Source: JAOUGY01 sp963785075 | GTDB taxonomy: Bacteria; Actinomycetota; Acidimicrobiia; Spongiisociales; ZC4RG35 | Length of the DNA stretch: 64,000 nucleotides | NCBI GenBank assembly: GCA_963785075.1 | Contig: CAWATW010000010.1 | Location: 124,001-188,000 of the forward strand | Reading direction: 5' to 3' | In this document: one piece after another, positions 33,228-42,200 of the stretch | How positions within the stretch are numbered: position 1 is the first letter of the stretch | How the letters are laid out: every line of letters starts with the position of its first letter | Position numbers and translations under genes: made by a program | The notes under the pieces: model-generated | Seen by the model: the letters and a program-made list of their open reading frames with translations, nothing else | Database searches by the model: none | What the model was told of the DNA's origin: nothing

Positions 33228-33611
33228 TCACTCGCCGTATTCCTCGTCTGTGACCTTGCGGGGCTCCCACACGGTGGCGCCACCGGTTGTGAGGGAGAGG
33301 TGCATCATCGGAGAGTCGGGCCGGGCGCCATGCCAGTGGACTTCGCCCGGTGGAGCGTAGACCACGTCGCCCGCGGAGATCTCGACCCGTTCACCGTCTG
33401 CGTTGGCGACCAGTCCCGAACCCGACACCACATACAGCACCTGACCGTCGGGGTGCCAGTGCCAGTCTGTTCGTGCCCCGGGAGTGAACTGGACGGCGAG
33501 TGCGTTGAGAGCGCCTTCCACCTGGCTGAGTGGTCCAAACCACACGGCGCCTGTGAAGTGCTCGGCGGGGCTGGGGGACCAGTGGTGCGTAGTCGCGGGG
33601 CGGTGTTCCAT
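33228..33611 (-). CDS. Cupin-domain protein
   Basis: 127-residue single-domain cupin. Motif 1 reads ARTDWHWHPDGQVLYVVSGSG (His-x-His ... Gly), motif 2 is GDVVYAPPGEVHWHGA with the last metal His. Similar small cupins accompany carboxymuconolactone decarboxylase-like proteins or act as quercetinase-like or storage folds; the reaction is not readable. Start is the leaderless ATG at 33611. Confidence 0.85.
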   Translation of the reverse strand: MEHRPATTHHWSPSPAEHFTGAVWFGPLSQVEGALNALAVQFTPGARTDWHWHPDGQVLYVVSGSGLVANADGERVEISAGDVVYAPPGEVHWHGARPDSPMMHLSLTTGGATVWEPRKVTDEEYGE

Positions 33612-33623
33612 CAGCAGAGAATA
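33612..33623 (-). promoter_or_regulatory. Leaderless -10 element for the cupin gene
   Basis: On the minus strand TATTCT, six bases, ATG at 33611. Confidence 0.5.
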
Positions 33624-33709
33624 GGTGGCATGGACCACGCCCTGCCGGGTAGGGATCGCCAGGTCCGACGACGGTCTGAGAATCTCGAACGTGCGAAGGT
33701 TCATCCGGC

Positions 33710-33983
33710 TCGGGTCGACGGCGGCGGCCACCGTCGTGGTGATCCTCGCCTTGATCAGGGTCCAGGGGGTCTTGCTCGTCGTTGCCGGCCGGCGTACTTG
33801 CCGTGGGGTTTTCGTCGTGGCCATCAGCAGGTGGAGAACCATGTGATCGCTCCGCGAGTCATGCGGCGCACGGTCGACCTCTCCCAAGCCACCGTGATCG
33901 TTGCGCTGATGGCGGGTGGGTCGCCGGCGGGTGTGCTCGGCGCGCTGCTCGCACTGCCGGTCGCCGCCGTCACTCGCTGCTGA
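33710..33983 (+). pseudogene. Remnant of an AI-2E/PerM-family transporter gene
   Basis: The last 55 residues (QQVENHVIAPRVMRRTVDLS, then QATVIVALMAGGSPAGVLGA with LLALPVAAV, 33824-33980) are the conserved C-terminus of the AI-2E (PF01594) membrane transporters. Immediately upstream, pieces such as AATVVVILALI, VLAVGF and FVVA appear in other frames, as expected for a decayed copy with several frameshifts. The first three quarters of the gene are missing. No function remains. Confidence 0.65.
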
Positions 33984-34096
33984 TGAACCAGTTCGTCCTG
34001 CAGGTCCGGGCTCGGAACGTGGCGTTGGGCATCCGCAGAGGGGAATCGCCCGACGGTGGGTCTCGCCGCCCTGGCCTCCCCTGACCCGGCTTCGCC

Positions 34097-34723
34097 TCAC
34101 GCCACCCGGTCGAACAGGTATGCGAACGCCGGTTTCGTATACGAAACGCCTCTTCGCCGTTCGTGGAGATAGCTCTTGGTGATCGTCACGGGCGCCTTGG
34201 GCTGGAGATGCTCGGTCAGACCGGTGCGACCGATGCGGTACCGCCCCTGTCTCGAAGTCACGACGCCTGTCAGCCGGTAGCGAGGGTCGATCGATGCCAT
34301 TGCGGCGTCGCCGTGACTCGGATTCACGAGCAATGTGCCGCCGATCCGGAGGTGGCGCGTGCAGTGCTCGGAAACGAATCCGGCGTAGAGCGAGACGAGC
34401 AGGTCGAAACCGCCTTCCGGCAGGTTCAGCGTCGTCGTGAAATCGGCACGAACGAATTCGATCCGTGGATCGGTCGGCGCACCAGCGTGTGCCGCCACGA
34501 TCTCCCGCACACCGGCGTGGTCGGCAAAGAAGCGATCGGCCCGTCGATCGACGTCGACATAGGTCACCGACGAGAAGACGAACGATGGCGCGATGTCGAC
34601 GAAGCTGCCCGGGTACAGGACCCTCTCGGCAGGCACGACGTCGGCCACCGCCGAGAAGAGCCGCCAGCGATCGCCCTCGTGTTGGTCCTGCTGCGTCCAC
34701 AGTTGTTTCGTGAGCGCCTCCAC
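34097..34723 (-). CDS. SAM-dependent methyltransferase-like protein
   Basis: 208 residues. VLYPGSFVDIAPSFVFSSVT matches a methyltransferase motif-I/II region in degenerate form (no GxGxG), followed by VTYVDVDRRADRFFAD, IEFVRADFTTTL and FDLLVSLYAGFVSEHCTRHL with GGTLLVNPSHGDA, in the order of a class-I methyltransferase fold. Catalysis is uncertain because the SAM-binding glycines are weak. The frame is open upstream, but GTG at 34723 with TACCAT seven bases before fits the window's leaderless pattern. Divergent from a luciferase-like gene. Confidence 0.65.
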   Translation of the reverse strand: MEALTKQLWTQQDQHEGDRWRLFSAVADVVPAERVLYPGSFVDIAPSFVFSSVTYVDVDRRADRFFADHAGVREIVAAHAGAPTDPRIEFVRADFTTTLNLPEGGFDLLVSLYAGFVSEHCTRHLRIGGTLLVNPSHGDAAMASIDPRYRLTGVVTSRQGRYRIGRTGLTEHLQPKAPVTITKSYLHERRRGVSYTKPAFAYLFDRVA

Positions 34724-34736
34724 GCGGAAGATGGTA
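34724..34736 (-). promoter_or_regulatory. Near-leaderless -10 element for the methyltransferase-like gene
   Basis: On the minus strand TACCAT, seven bases, GTG at 34723. Confidence 0.4.
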
Positions 34737-34795
34737 CGCCGCAGGCAGCGCACACATCGGTGGCGTAGGCTCGGCCGACGCGGCGAAGGGTTGGC

Positions 34796-35812
34796 ATGGG
34801 TCTGGGATTCGGCTTGCTGAGCGCACAGTTGAGGCCGGGTGAGAGCGACTGGGAACGGGCGTACGACGAGACGATCCGGCTGGCGATCGACGCGGAACGT
34901 CTCGGGTTCTCGTCGGTGTGGACCACCGAGCACCATTTCGTGGACGACGGATACATGCCATCCCTGGCGGTGGTCAGCGGCGCCATCGCTGCGGTCACCT
35001 CGAGTATCGAGATCGCCACCGGAGTGATCCTCGCTCCGCTCCATCATCCGATCCGTCTGGCCGAAGACGCGGCCACTGTCAGCCTGTTGAGCGGGGGGCG
35101 CTTCACTCTCGGACTCGGGCTCGGTTGGAGTGGGATCGAATTCGAGGCTCTCGGCGCCGACATGCGAACGCGCGGGAGGGCGATGGACGAGATTCTCACC
35201 ATCTTGCCGCGGGCATGGTCCGGCGACGTGTTCCGGCACGAGGGCCGGGTGTATTCCTTGCCCGAGCTGGCAGTTCGGCCAGCCCCGTCCTCGAAGATCG
35301 ACGTGCTCGTCGGGGGTGGGGCCGAGGCGGCGATCCGGAGGGCGGCCAGGTTCGCGGACGGGATCTTCGCCAACGTGCCTGTCGAGCAGTTCCTCCAGCA
35401 GCTGGACTGGATCCGAGACGAGTGTGATCGGGTGGGACGCGACCTGGCCGACCTACGGATCGTCCACTACTCGGTGATGCTGCCCGGAGGCTCGGAAGCC
35501 GAAGCCTGGGAGCGGTACACCGAGCACCTGTGGCAGATGATGTGGAAGTACTCCGACATGGAGGCTTCGGCTGGGCGCTATGGCCCCCCGCCATCGGCCC
35601 CGGAGCTGACCACCGAGCAGAGAGGGAAGCTCTTCGGGCGGGCGACCGTCGCCGGAACGGGCGAACAGGTCGTCGAGTATCTGCTCGACATCCGTGAGCG
35701 AGCGGGCGTGCCGGTCGAGTTCGCCGCCAGGAGCTTCCTTTCGACCCTGCCATACGAGGATCAGGTCGAGCTCATGGAGCGTCTCGCCACCGAGGTGGCA
35801 CCACACGTGTGA
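34796..35812 (+). CDS. LLM-class flavin-dependent oxidoreductase
   Basis: 338-residue luciferase-like TIM barrel: SVWTTEHHFVDDGYMPSLAV, IATGVILAPLHHPIRLAEDA, LSGGRFTLGLGLGWSGIEFE and the terminal domain. The EHHF phrase and HHP-x-RLAE-x-A segment are typical of F420- or FMN-dependent oxidoreductases of actinobacteria. The substrate is not inferable; there is no catabolic neighbour. A short leader with AAGGG precedes the ATG. Confidence 0.88.
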   Translation: MGLGFGLLSAQLRPGESDWERAYDETIRLAIDAERLGFSSVWTTEHHFVDDGYMPSLAVVSGAIAAVTSSIEIATGVILAPLHHPIRLAEDAATVSLLSGGRFTLGLGLGWSGIEFEALGADMRTRGRAMDEILTILPRAWSGDVFRHEGRVYSLPELAVRPAPSSKIDVLVGGGAEAAIRRAARFADGIFANVPVEQFLQQLDWIRDECDRVGRDLADLRIVHYSVMLPGGSEAEAWERYTEHLWQMMWKYSDMEASAGRYGPPPSAPELTTEQRGKLFGRATVAGTGEQVVEYLLDIRERAGVPVEFAARSFLSTLPYEDQVELMERLATEVAPHV

Positions 35813-35892
35813 CGGTTTGGATCATGCTGTGTCCCCGAAGTCTGGTCCGCTACCACAGATGACAGACGCCGCCGGCCGGCGCATCGGCCGGA

Positions 35893-35905
35893 TACGCTGC
35901 CGACA
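35893..35905 (+). promoter_or_regulatory. Leaderless -10 element for the YciA-like thioesterase
   Basis: TACGCT (35893-35898), six bases, ATG at 35905. Confidence 0.5.
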
Positions 35906-36393
35906 TGGATCGACCTGCCCACCACGTCGACGGAAGTGCCGTCACGTTCGCTCGGATCATGACGCAACTCGACGCCAACATGCTGGGCAACGTCCACGGT
36001 GGGGTGATCATGCGCGAAGTGGACTCGGCTGCCGGTACCGCAGCCATGCGCCAGGCCGGCCGCCCTTGCGTCACCGCCGCCATCGACGAGCTCTCGTTCT
36101 TCGGACCTGTCCATGTCGGCGACATCCTCACGGTGATGGCCCGTGTCAACGACGTTGGCCGTACCTCGCTCGAGGTGGGTGTGCGGGTCGAGGCCGAGTC
36201 GTTGGCGGGCTGAGAACCCCGCCATACCACCAGCGCCTATTTGGTGATGGTGGCGCTCGACGACGACGGGCATCCGACCGAGGTCCCGGAGCTCATCGTC
36301 GAGTCCGACGACGACCGGCGACGGCAGCGGCAGGCACGAATCCGGCGTCAAGTTCGGTCCGAGCGAATCGAACGGCTGCGCGCACACGACTGA
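35905..36393 (+). pseudogene. Acyl-CoA thioesterase (YciA/BFIT-like) with an in-frame TGA
   Basis: Codons 1-102 encode the hotdog domain of an acyl-CoA thioesterase (ARIMTQLDANMLGNVHGGVI MREVDSAA, then VTAAIDELSFFGPVHVGDIL). Codon 103 is TGA (36211-36213). The same frame then continues with the conserved second half (EPRHTTSAYLVMVALDDDGH ... RRQVRSERIERLRAHD) to the normal stop at 36391-36393, 162 residues in all. Relatives have Gly here (AGGE), so a single GGA-to-TGA change explains it. It is either a fresh nonsense mutation, a sequencing error or read-through. No SECIS-like structure is evident. Confidence 0.8.
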
Positions 36394-36394
36394 T

Positions 36395-37159
36395 TCAGAA
36401 CAACTCGTCGAGCATCCGGTACCAGGCGAGTCGCTCGGGGTCGGGGTACTGCCCGTAGGCCTCGAAGAAGCGAGGCACCGAGTCCGCCCCCCAGTTGTAG
36501 CCGATGCTCCTGGCTGCGACGGCCAGGTCGATGTGCCGGTCGCCCACTCCGCTGCGGGCGAGGTCGACGAACCCGGCCCTTTCGCCGACGATCACGTTGG
36601 GGAGCGAGAAGTCGCCGTGGACGACGGTGGGCACGAATCGCGCGGGGATCCGATGGTGAAGGCGCCGGAGCAACTGTTCCGGTGTCCGCCCGCGGAACTC
36701 GCCTTCGAAGTCGTCAGGGTCGACGAGGCCCGCCTCGATCCTCCGCCCGGCCAGTTCGAGCAGTGCTTGTGGCGACCGGTCCACCGGGTAGGAGATCGAG
36801 GGCGTCTCATGGAGCCGTCGCATCGCCGCCGCCACGGTCGAGATGAGCCTTTCCAGATCGTCGACCCACCCCTGATCACAGGCCATCACTCCGGACAGCC
36901 CATCGGTGACGAGGTATTCGACGGTTGCCTCCAGATGGAAGGCCACGACCGCGGGGACATCGACGTGAGCCGACAGCCATCTCATCCGCTCGGCCTCGTC
37001 GCGGAGCCCATCGAAGTCCGCCGCCGGGGCTACCTTCACGAATCGCCGCCGTCCATCACTTTCGAACACCAGGACCCGAGCCGACGAACGGCCGATTTCC
37101 TCGTCGCTCACTCGCTTCCATCCGTCGAGGTGGCGGGTCACGACGCGGGGCAGATCCAC
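36395..37159 (-). CDS. APH(3')-like aminoglycoside phosphotransferase family protein
   Basis: 254 residues. Kinase-like fold with VVHGDFSLPNVIVGERAGFV (His-Gly-Asp-x4-Asn catalytic loop), DLARSGVGDRHIDLAVAARS (metal Asp and DLA motif) and the C-terminal YRMLDELF, as in APH(3') kanamycin kinases (FYRLLDEFF). An N-terminal Lys in RRFVKVAP takes the ATP. The match in layout to APH(3') is good, but chromosomal relatives may phosphorylate other small molecules. GTG at 37159 is chosen because TAGCGT sits seven bases before it. Confidence 0.8.
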   Translation of the reverse strand: MDLPRVVTRHLDGWKRVSDEEIGRSSARVLVFESDGRRRFVKVAPAADFDGLRDEAERMRWLSAHVDVPAVVAFHLEATVEYLVTDGLSGVMACDQGWVDDLERLISTVAAAMRRLHETPSISYPVDRSPQALLELAGRRIEAGLVDPDDFEGEFRGRTPEQLLRRLHHRIPARFVPTVVHGDFSLPNVIVGERAGFVDLARSGVGDRHIDLAVAARSIGYNWGADSVPRFFEAYGQYPDPERLAWYRMLDELF

Positions 37160-37172
37160 GGCGGCGACGCTA
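37160..37172 (-). promoter_or_regulatory. Near-leaderless -10 element for the APH-like gene
   Basis: On the minus strand TAGCGT, seven bases, GTG at 37159. Confidence 0.4.
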
Positions 37173-37213
37173 TCTCCGTAGAGTGAACGGTACGAACCAA
37201 GGAGCATTGGTAG

Positions 37214-38206
37214 ATGGGTTTTCGCGCGTTCATGGTCGAGAGGAGCGACGACGGCTGGCGCCGTCGCGTGGTCGAGATCGAAGACACCGAGTTGCCCGAT
37301 GGCGAGGTGCTCATCGACGTCGAGTACTCGGGAATCAACTACAAGGACGGACTGGCCAGCATCGAGGACGGGAGGGTGGCGCGGATCTCCCCGTTGATCC
37401 CCGGCGTCGACCTCGCCGGGACGGTCATCGAGTCATCGGAGCCTTCCATCGGCACGGGTTCACGGGTGATCGTGCACGGATACGACCTCGGCGTTGCACA
37501 CCACGGCGGCTTTGCGCAGCATGCGCGGGTTCCGGCATCGTGGGTGGTGCCGCTTCCCACCGGCCTCACCGTGGAAGAAGCGATGCTCGTCGGTACCGCC
37601 GGGTATACGGCGGCGTTGTCGGTGATGGCGCTCGAGGCGGCCGGCATTCGGCGAGAGGACGGGCCCGTGTTGGTCACCGGCGCCACGGGCGGAGTGGGAT
37701 CCACTGCCGTGGGGATGTTGGCCTCGCATGGATTCGAGGTGGTTGCCAGCACGGGAAAACCGGATCAGTCCGACTGGTTGACCTCGCTCGGGGCAACCGA
37801 AGTCGTAGATCGAGTCGAGTTGTCGACGGACAGCGGGCGACCCCTCGAGTCGCAACGATGGGCAGGGGCCGTGGATTGTGTCGGGGGCGTCACACTCGCT
37901 CAAGTGTTGAAATCCGTGAAGTACGGGGGCAGCGTGGCTGCCAGTGGAATGACCGGGGGCGGTGATCTCCCCACCACCGTGTTCCCGTTCATCCTCCGTG
38001 GCGTGAACCTGCTGGGAATCGACAGCGTGCAGAACTCCCTCGCTCAGCGGATCGAGGTCTGGCACCGGATCGCCGCCGACCTGCGCCCACCTCAACTCGA
38101 CACCGCAAAGCGTGAGGTCGTGGGCCTCGACGCCCTGCCCGGGGCGCTGGATCGCATCCTCTCCGGCGGCATGGTGGGTCGCACACTGGTCGACCCGAGC
38201 GCCTGA
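37214..38206 (+). CDS. acuI: AcuI/YhdH-family acrylyl-CoA reductase (MDR superfamily)
   Basis: 330-residue zinc-free medium-chain reductase. YSGINYKDGLASI, IPGVDLAGTVIES, VIVHGYDLGVAHHGGFAQHA and the NADPH motif VLVTGATGGVGSTAVGML are the hallmarks of the YhdH/AcuI group, which reduces acryloyl-CoA to propionyl-CoA. The path matters in 3-hydroxypropionate and DMSP metabolism; a DmdA-like gene lies 23 kb away and beta-alanine catabolism 10 kb away, but there is no operon link. AAGGAG precedes ATG 37214. Confidence 0.85.
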   Translation: MGFRAFMVERSDDGWRRRVVEIEDTELPDGEVLIDVEYSGINYKDGLASIEDGRVARISPLIPGVDLAGTVIESSEPSIGTGSRVIVHGYDLGVAHHGGFAQHARVPASWVVPLPTGLTVEEAMLVGTAGYTAALSVMALEAAGIRREDGPVLVTGATGGVGSTAVGMLASHGFEVVASTGKPDQSDWLTSLGATEVVDRVELSTDSGRPLESQRWAGAVDCVGGVTLAQVLKSVKYGGSVAASGMTGGGDLPTTVFPFILRGVNLLGIDSVQNSLAQRIEVWHRIAADLRPPQLDTAKREVVGLDALPGALDRILSGGMVGRTLVDPSA

Positions 38207-38234
38207 CGCCGAGTTGCCGGGAGGGAGGAGAGCC

Positions 38235-39056
38235 GTGGACACGACGGAACTGGCGATGTTGCTGGCCGACGCCGCCGACGCCATAACCCTGCCTTCCTTC
38301 CAGTCGAAGAGCTTGCGGATCTCGACGAAACAAGATGGCACGGTGGTGACGAGTGCCGACACCGCTACCGAAGCCGAGATCCGGCGGCTCCTGGCTGAGC
38401 ACGCTCCCACCGATGGCGTGGTCGGTGAGGAGCATGGCGTGACCGGCGCCGATTTTCGGCGGTGGTTCATCGACCCCATCGATGGCACATCCAGCTTCGC
38501 CGCAGGTAACCCCGAGTGGGCGACGATGGTTGCGCTCGAAGACTTCGAGCGGCTGGAGGTCGCAGTGATCTCGAGCCCGGCGCTGGGCCGGAGGTGGTAC
38601 GCACGGCGAGGCGAGGGCGCGTGGGCGCTGCGGCTCGGGCCGGTGGGCGGTGAGACGGCCCGCTTGACGGTGTCGAAGGTGGATTCGCCGGGCATGGCGA
38701 GAGTGACCGTGTGGCCACCGGCGGCACGCCTGCGACCGCAATGGCTACCCGTTGCCCGCGCGTTCGGTGAGATGGCCGATTTGGTGGCGGGGTCGGTGCG
38801 GGGCAAAGAGGTCAAGCCGAGTCGTGACACCGGGTTCCCCAATGCAGGAGTTCTCGTCGCCGCCGGTGCGCTCGATGGCTTCTTGCTCTGTGGCGGCGGC
38901 CCGTGGGATGTCGCTCCGCTCGCATTGCTGGTGGAGGAGGCCGGCGGAACCTACTCCGATCTGCATGGTGGGCGGAACCTCGCAGGAGGCGTGGCTTTGT
39001 TCACCAACGGGAAGATCCACGAAACGCTGTTGACCTGGGCGACAGACCATCACTGA
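38235..39056 (+). CDS. Inositol-monophosphatase family phosphatase (HisN-like)
   Basis: 273 residues, lithium-sensitive-phosphatase fold. Metal-binding motifs: VVGEEHG (Glu-Glu), WFIDPIDGTSSF (DPIDGT) and the late GGGPWDVAPLALLVEEAGG (Trp-Asp). In actinobacteria such genes encode inositol-1-phosphatase, histidinol-phosphatase or sulfite-pathway CysQ; the SSFAAGNPEW stretch fits HisN-like proteins but the assignment is tentative. GTG at 38235 behind GGAGGAG. A terminator follows directly. Confidence 0.85.
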   Translation: MDTTELAMLLADAADAITLPSFQSKSLRISTKQDGTVVTSADTATEAEIRRLLAEHAPTDGVVGEEHGVTGADFRRWFIDPIDGTSSFAAGNPEWATMVALEDFERLEVAVISSPALGRRWYARRGEGAWALRLGPVGGETARLTVSKVDSPGMARVTVWPPAARLRPQWLPVARAFGEMADLVAGSVRGKEVKPSRDTGFPNAGVLVAAGALDGFLLCGGGPWDVAPLALLVEEAGGTYSDLHGGRNLAGGVALFTNGKIHETLLTWATDHH

Positions 39057-39060
39057 GGGG

Positions 39061-39096
39061 CGTCTTACGCGCGTGAACGCGTCTAAGACGATTTTG
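39061..39096 (+). terminator. Rho-independent terminator after the IMPase gene
   Basis: CGTCTTA-CGCG ... CGCG-(TC)-TAAGACG, an 11-bp stem with a two-base bulge and a six-base loop, followed by ATTTTG. The clearest intrinsic terminator in the window. Confidence 0.7.
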
Positions 39097-39251
39097 TCAT
39101 TCACCCACACTGACTAGACACGGTGACGTGACCGCCCCTCATGGATACGGCACCGGCCTTTTGGTGGTCTGGCCGGTAGTCGCGGTTCACGATCCTCCAA
39201 CTGGAGGTCGGCGGTCGAGTGTCTCGCCGAACGTCCTACGATCGATGTTTC

Positions 39252-42200
39252 ATGCCTGCTCCCCTCGAAGCCCTCGTCGTCGCATGGAAGGCACGGCACT
39301 TCCCGCCCCTCCCCGGCCGTTGGGTCGTGGCTCCAGGGGCGCGGGCATACGCTCTGGCGGGTCTCGCTCACACTGTGAGCGGCCCCCTCTTCGTGGTCGT
39401 GTCCGGTGAGAGGGACGCTGAAGACCTTGCAGAGGATGTTGCGCTCTTCACCACTCAGAGCGTGCTGATGCCGGCGTGGGAGACGCTGCCATTCGAACAC
39501 CTGTCGCCCAACGCCGCCACGATGGCACGTCGTGCTCGCGCCAGGCACCGGCTCCAGACGGGTGGGCGGGGCACGATCGTGGTTGCGAGTGTCCGGGCCG
39601 CCGTCCAGCGGCTCAGCCCGTCGGATCCAGACCCACTCGTGTTCGAGAAGGGCAAGGAGTTCGAGATATCGGAGCTGACACGCCGCCTCGCGGCGTTCGG
39701 CTATCAGCGAACGGATCGGGTGGAAGCGCGCGGCGAGTTCGCGGTGCGCGGCGGGATCGTGGACGTGTATCCGGCCCAGGACGACGACCCGGTCCGCATC
39801 GACTTCTGGGGTGACGAGGTCGAGGATCTGAGGGTGTTCGGGGTCGTCGACCAGCGATCTGCAGATCCGGTGCAGGTTGTCGAGGCCTTTCCCGCTCGTG
39901 AGTTCCGACCTTCATCGGGACCGGTGGTGGACCGAGCAAAGGAATTGCTGACGTCGGATCCCTGGAATGCGTCGGTGTGGGATCGTCTCGTCGACGGCAA
40001 CCACTTCTCCGGCATGGAGTCGTGGATGCCGTGGCTGGCAGACGAGCGAACCATCTTCAGTGATGTGTCGGAAGACACGACCGTGGTCGTGGTCGATCCG
40101 GTCCGGTCGAGGGATCGGAGCCGGGACCTCCAGAAGGAAGAGGGCGACCTGGCGGAGGCCCTGGCTCCGAGCTGGGGTGAGGGCGCCCCGGAGGCCGGCG
40201 CCCATCCGTCGCTGTTCCTCGACCTCGAGCAAGCCTTGAGCAGGCGACCTACGGTGGAGATGCCTGCCGTGGCGGCGTCGCCCGCGGATGAGGTCCTTCC
40301 GGTTCGGGGCCTCGACGCCACCGTCGGCGATGCCGAATCGGTTGCGTCGGCATTGCGTCGGCTCGAGCAGTCCGGGGTCACTGCGGTGGTGGCGATGGAC
40401 GGTGCGGGTGCAGCCGACCGCGTCGCCCGGCTGCTCGCCGAGGCCGATCTTCCCATCCCCCGACTCGATGAGCTCGAGGAGATACGGACTGCCGTCGTCC
40501 CGGTGGGTATTCACCACGGTTTTGTGCTGCCCGAGGTGGGTGTGGCGGTTCTCGGCGAACAGGAGATCGCCGGACGTCGTCGGGCCCACCGGCGCACCGG
40601 TTCGAGGCGAAGTGCGGCAACGGGAGCGGAGTATCGCGACCTTCGTCCCGGAGATCACGTCGTGCACTACAAGCATGGGATCGGCCGATTCGAAGGCCTC
40701 GTCTCCAGAACGATGGCCGGAGTCGAACGCGACTACCTGATCGTCGCCTACGCCGGCGCCGACAGGCTCTACGTCCCCACGGACCAGCTGGCCGCCGTCA
40801 CGAAGTACACGGGAGGGGATTCACCCAGGGTGTCCCGGATGGGCGGGAAGGACTGGGCCGACACCAAGGCACGGGTCAGGAAGGCGGTTGCGGCCGTCGC
40901 CGAGGAGGTCGTGCGGCTGCATCGGCTGCGGGCGAGAGCCACAGGTCATCCGTACGACCCCGACACCCCGTGGCAACGGGAGATGGAGGCATCGTTCCCG
41001 TTCGAGGAGACGCCGGACCAGCTGACGGCGATCGGCGACGTCAAGGCGGACATGGAGTCGGAACTCCCCATGGATCGGCTGGTCTTTGGCGATGTCGGAT
41101 TCGGAAAGACAGAGATTGCGCTCAGAGCGGCGTTCAAGGCTGCGGCGTCGGGCAAACAGGTCGCGGTTCTCTGCCCGACGACGCTGCTTGCTCAACAACA
41201 TCACGTCACCTTCTCTGAACGGTTCGCTCCGTATCCGATCCGCGTGGAGGTGTTGAGTCGGTTTCTCACAGCCAAAGAGTCCAAGGCGGTGGTGGTCGGG
41301 CTCGCGACCGGCGAAGTCGACGTTGTGATCGGAACCCACCGGTTGCTCTCCGATGACATCAGGTTCAAAGACCTCGGGCTGCTGGTCATCGACGAAGAGC
41401 AGCGATTCGGAGTATCGGCCAAGGACAAGATCAAGGCGCTGAAGATCGGGGTGGACGTGCTCACGTTGACTGCCACACCGATCCCACGCACGCTGGAGAT
41501 GGCGCTCACCGGAATCAGGGAGGTGAGCCACATCCGGACCGCGCCCGTCGATCGCCATCCGATTCTCACCTATGTCGGACCGTACGACGACCAGACCGTC
41601 GCCGCCGCGATCCGACGGGAGATGTTGCGCGAAGGTCAGATCTTCTATGTGCACAACAGGGTCCAGTCGATCGAGCGTGCGGTCGCTCGTCTGCGGGATC
41701 TGGTGCCGGATGCACGGTACGTCGTTGCGCATGGCCAGATGTCGGAGGGTCAGCTGGAGCAGGTGATGCTCGACTTCTGGAACCGCGAGTACGACGTGAT
41801 GGTCGCCACCACGATCATCGAGTCGGGACTCGACTTGCCGCAGGTCAACACACTGGTCGTCGAGCGGGCCGACCTCCTGGGACTCGCCCAGCTCTACCAG
41901 CTCCGAGGGCGGGTCGGACGCTCGGACCAGCGTGCATACGCCTACCTGTTCCACCCGCCTGAGCAATCCTTGACCGAAGAGGCGCACCGTCGGCTGGAGG
42001 CCGTCGGTGAGGCCGTCGATCTCGGATCGGGTTTTCAGCTCGCCATGAAGGATCTCGAGATCCGTGGGGCCGGTTCGGTGCTCGGCGAGGTGCAGTCGGG
42101 CCACGTCAGCGCCGTTGGGTTCGATCTCTACGCCGAGCTGGTGGCGGAGGCGGTGGAGAAGCTCGAGGGCCGGAGGCTGGTCGATGAAACCCCGGCCGAA

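Noticed and set aside
36211..36213. Selenocysteine codon in the thioesterase
   Set aside because: Homologues do not have Cys or Sec here (Gly expected), the family is not a selenoprotein family, and the region after the TGA shows no clear SECIS hairpin.
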